From Agromyces cerinus subsp. cerinus (GTDB lineage: Bacteria; Actinomycetota; Actinomycetes; Actinomycetales; Microbacteriaceae): DNA of 64,000 nucleotides. The first letter of the stretch is position 1. Each line of letters begins with the position of its first letter. The stretch lies in the NCBI RefSeq assembly GCF_900142065.1, contig NZ_FSRJ01000002.1, positions 744,001 through 808,000 of the forward strand, read 5' to 3'. Of the stretch, positions 61,784 to 64,000 are shown one piece after another. The notes beneath the pieces are model-generated. The model was not told the origin of the DNA. It ran no database searches and saw nothing but the letters and a program-made list of their open reading frames with translations. The position numbers and the translations under genes are program-made.

Positions 61784-62776
61784 ATGGTCGTCTCCGAATC
61801 CGTCGCGTCGCCCGGCACCGGTGGGTATCCGGCCGTTCCAGCGGGCGCCGATGACGGCTGGGTCCGCGTGCGGCTCTCGATCGCGTACGACGGCACCCGC
61901 TTCAACGGATGGAGCCGGCAGCCGGGCCTGCGCACCGTCCAGGGCGTCGTCGAGGACGCGCTCGGACTCCTCTTCCGGCGTACCGGCGCGGTACCGCGGT
62001 TGACGGTCGCGGGGCGCACCGACGCGGGCGTCCACGCACTGGGGCAGGTGGCGCATTTCGATGTCCCGACCTCCGCCCTCGCCGCGGTGACCCGGGCACG
62101 GCGCGGCGATGCGACCGGACGCGGGGCAGCCGATCCCGCCGCGGTGCTGCTGCGACGGCTCACGGGTGTGATCGGGGCGTCCGACGCCGATGTCGTGGTG
62201 ACGGCCGCCGCGCCGGCGCCCGACGGCTTCGACGCGCGGTTCTCGGCGATGTGGCGGCGGTACGAGTACCGAATCGCCGACTCGGCCGCCGTACGGGATC
62301 CGCTCGATCGTCTGCGAACGGTCTGGCACTCGCGCGCGCTCGACACCGAGCGGATGGATGTCGCGGCGCAGACGCTCCTCGGCCTGCACGACTTCGCCGC
62401 GTTCTGCAAGCCGCGCGCCGAGGCCACGACCATCAGGACCCTGCAGTCGTACCGATGGCGGCGGGATTCCGGCGGCGTGCTCGTGGCGTCGTTGCAGGCC
62501 GATGCGTTCTGCCATTCGATGGTGCGCGCACTGATCGGCGCGGCGGTCGCGGTCGGAGAGGGCCGCCTCGACGTCGAAGCGCCGGCCGCGCTGCTCCAGG
62601 CCGGGCAGCGTACGAACGCCTTCATGGTGATGCCGGCGAAGGGCCTCGTGCTGACCGAGGTCGGCTACCCCGACGACCACGAACTCGCGACCCGCGCCGC
62701 GCTGACGCGTGCGCGGCGCGAACTGCGCGTGCAGATCGAGGGCGGACTCGCCGACGAGTCAGAGGCGGGGGAGTGA
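61784..62776 (+). CDS. truA: tRNA pseudouridine synthase A (38-40)
   Basis: 330 residues, leaderless ATG 61784. It converts U38-U40 of tRNA anticodon arms to pseudouridine. The catalytic aspartate is Asp80 in GRTDAGVHALGQ. RLSIAYDGTRFNGWSRQPG and FCHSMVRALIGAAVAVGEGR are typical. About 25 extra N-terminal residues precede the core. The place next to rplM-rpsI is standard. Confidence 0.95.
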   Translation: MVVSESVASPGTGGYPAVPAGADDGWVRVRLSIAYDGTRFNGWSRQPGLRTVQGVVEDALGLLFRRTGAVPRLTVAGRTDAGVHALGQVAHFDVPTSALAAVTRARRGDATGRGAADPAAVLLRRLTGVIGASDADVVVTAAAPAPDGFDARFSAMWRRYEYRIADSAAVRDPLDRLRTVWHSRALDTERMDVAAQTLLGLHDFAAFCKPRAEATTIRTLQSYRWRRDSGGVLVASLQADAFCHSMVRALIGAAVAVGEGRLDVEAPAALLQAGQRTNAFMVMPAKGLVLTEVGYPDDHELATRAALTRARRELRVQIEGGLADESEAGE

Positions 62777-62787
62777 GGGGCGGCCGA

Positions 62788-62829
62788 TTGGACGACCGCG
62801 TCTCGACCCGCTAAGCTTGCCCTTTGGTG
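62788..62829 (+). promoter_or_regulatory. rplM-rpsI promoter (TTGGAC-N18-TAAGCT)
   Basis: TTGGAC at 62788-62793 and TAAGCT at 62812-62817, followed by TTGCCCTTTGGTG (62817-62829), which closely matches the start of the infA transcript. Leader about 125 nt. Confidence 0.6.
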
Positions 62830-62950
62830 CCGTCCTCTGCGGCGGCATCCGAAGTTGAGCCCTCCACCAGGGCGTTCGTACGCATCGCGGGCGAACACCC
62901 ACCGGAGTGGGATTCACGAACCCCTCACTCGATCAGAAAGCAGCACTTCC

Positions 62951-63397
62951 GTGACGCGCACGTTCACTCCCAAGCCGTCCGACATCCAGCACGACTGGGT
63001 CGTCATCGACGCAACCGATATCGTTCTCGGTCGCCTCGCGAGCCACACCGCAGCACTGCTGCGCGGCAAGCACAAGGCGATCTTCGCGAACCACGTCGAC
63101 ACCGGTGACTTCGTCATCATCGTCAACGCCGACAAGGTGGCCCTCACCGGCCAGAAGCTCGAGCAGAAGAAGGCCTACCGCCACTCGGGGTACCCGGGCG
63201 GTCTCACGGCTGTCAGCTACGCCGAGCTCCTCGAGAAGAACCCCGTCCGCGCCGTCGAGAAGGCGATCCGCGGCATGCTCCCGAAGAACTCGCTCGGTCG
63301 GGCCCAGCTCAAGAAGCTGAAGGTCTACACCGGCCCGGAGCACCCGCACGCGGCCCAGCAGCCCAAGCCGTACACCCTCACCCAGGTCGCCCAGTAA
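62951..63397 (+). CDS. rplM: 50S ribosomal protein L13
   Basis: 148 residues, GTG 62951 ([20 protein letters not shown]); no strong ribosome site is visible, AGAAAG being the nearest. L13 is an early 50S assembly protein. [20 protein letters not shown] is typical. Confidence 0.96.
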   Translation: MTRTFTPKPSDIQHDWVVIDATDIVLGRLASHTAALLRGKHKAIFANHVDTGDFVIIVNADKVALTGQKLEQKKAYRHSGYPGGLTAVSYAELLEKNPVRAVEKAIRGMLPKNSLGRAQLKKLKVYTGPEHPHAAQQPKPYTLTQVAQ

Positions 63398-63440
63398 TTC
63401 CGGCACCCTCGACGTTCTCGAAATAAGGATTCACACCACC

Positions 63441-63926
63441 ATGGCGAAGATCGCAGACCAGATCGAAGCGGCTCCCGAGAGCTACACCACCGAGAGTGCC
63501 CCCGAGGCAGCTCCCACGACCCCCCGCGCCGTGCTCAACGTGTCGGGCGCGGCCGTCGGCCGTCGCAAGCAGGCGATCGCCCGCGTGCGCCTCGTTCCCG
63601 GCGCCGGCGGCATCACCGTCAACGGCCGCGAGTTCGCGGCCTACTTCCCCAACAAGCTGCACCAGCAGCTCATCACCGACCCGTTCACGGTGCTCGAGCT
63701 CGTCGGCTCGTACGACGTGGTCGCGAAGATCACGGGCGGCGGCCCCTCGGGCCAGGCAGGCGCGCTGCGTCTGGCGATCGCTCGCGCACTGAACGAGATC
63801 GACCGCGAGAACAACCGCGCGACGCTCAAGAAGTCGGGCTTCCTCACGCGTGACGCTCGCGTCATCGAGCGCAAGAAGGCCGGTCTCAAGAAGGCCCGCA
63901 AGGCGCCGCAGTTCTCGAAGCGCTGA
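63441..63926 (+). CDS. rpsI: 30S ribosomal protein S9
   Basis: 161 residues, ATG 63441 with ATAAGGA. The core begins near residue 35 ([20 protein letters not shown]) after an acidic N-terminal extension. The C-terminal [12 protein letters not shown], whose arginine touches P-site tRNA, is intact. 43 bp after rplM. Confidence 0.97.
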   Translation: MAKIADQIEAAPESYTTESAPEAAPTTPRAVLNVSGAAVGRRKQAIARVRLVPGAGGITVNGREFAAYFPNKLHQQLITDPFTVLELVGSYDVVAKITGGGPSGQAGALRLAIARALNEIDRENNRATLKKSGFLTRDARVIERKKAGLKKARKAPQFSKR

Positions 63927-63950
63927 TCCCAGCGTCCGGTTCTCCGTACA

Positions 63951-64000
63951 TGCCTCGGCTTTTCGGAACCGATGGGGTCCGGGGCCTCGCCAACCGTGAA
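63951..64000 (+). CDS. glmM: Phosphoglucosamine mutase (5' end only)
   Basis: ATG 63951 begins PRLFGTDGVRGLANRE, the diagnostic start of GlmM, which makes glucosamine-1-phosphate for cell-wall synthesis. Only 16 codons are in the window. It lies 24 bp after rpsI and is probably co-transcribed with it, as in many actinobacteria. Confidence 0.9.

Noticed and set aside
62855-62950. Upstream in-frame ATG for rplM adding 32 residues
   Set aside because: The added residues are non-conserved and lie within the leader after the predicted promoter; L13 begins [10 protein letters not shown] at GTG 62951.

Overview
The window is high-GC actinobacterial DNA, most like Microbacteriaceae (Agromyces/Microbacterium type). 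The support is the rpoB-rpoC and S10/spc/alpha ribosomal gene order, Ala/Lys/Glu-rich extensions on several ribosomal proteins, frequent GTG/TTG starts, and many leaderless starts in which a TANNNT box lies 6-7 bases before the start codon. The genus call is inference.

Layout. 1-7866: tail of an unknown gene, an rpoB promoter, rpoB and rpoC (both TTG starts), and a strong terminator. 8031-32161: an accessory island between rpoC and rpsL, built around a type VII (ESX/WXG100) secretion system. It holds a secreted Ig-like protein, an EssC/EccC-type three-ATPase motor, a zinc-ribbon/FHA protein, three small WXG100-class proteins and a 1904-residue effector. Then comes an array of immunity-like genes: two YrhB/Imm35-like, one GAD-like/DUF1851 (Tdi-like), one DUF2185, seven copies of an unrecognised helical family ('family B'), two full copies and one remnant of a second unrecognised family ('family A'), and several small ORFs. 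32251-34479: three leaderless genes, two encoding membrane proteins. 34557-39243: promoter, rpsL, rpsG, fusA, tuf, terminator. 39377-41047: an acyltransferase and a convergent OsmC gene. 41550-59211: the S10, spc and alpha blocks, interrupted by secY-adk-map-ptsI and ending with rpoA-rplQ and a terminator. 59298-62776: GNAT acetyltransferase, acyltransferase, truA. 62788-64000: rplM, rpsI and the start of glmM.

The most striking object is the effector at 18165-23879. After an N-terminal WXG-like helical region, a hydrophobic segment and an 11-residue tandem repeat, it appears to carry three separate toxin modules in one chain: a papain-fold (Tox-PL-like) module with Cys906/His976/Asp991; an Ntox15 (Tde-type DNase) module with an HxxD motif at His1208-Asp1211; and a second papain-like module with Cys1533/His1633/Asp1648. 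Low-complexity linkers separate them. Downstream lie immunity candidates that fit: two YrhB/Imm35-like genes for the two papain-like modules, and a Tdi-like gene for the Ntox15 module. A 20-base palindromic element (CATGGGGA-N4-TCCCCATG type) recurs only inside this island, and a 7-residue leaderless mini-ORF (MTPGATN) precedes two family B copies with only synonymous differences. All domain names come from pattern recognition without a database search.

The housekeeping part is conventional but has features of its own: a 60-bp tandem duplication after rpsG, a long inverted repeat around a TATGAT box before secY, perfect hairpins in the rplE-rpsH and rpsK-rpoA gaps (no rpsN or rpsD there), and a REP-like hairpin upstream of rpsJ.
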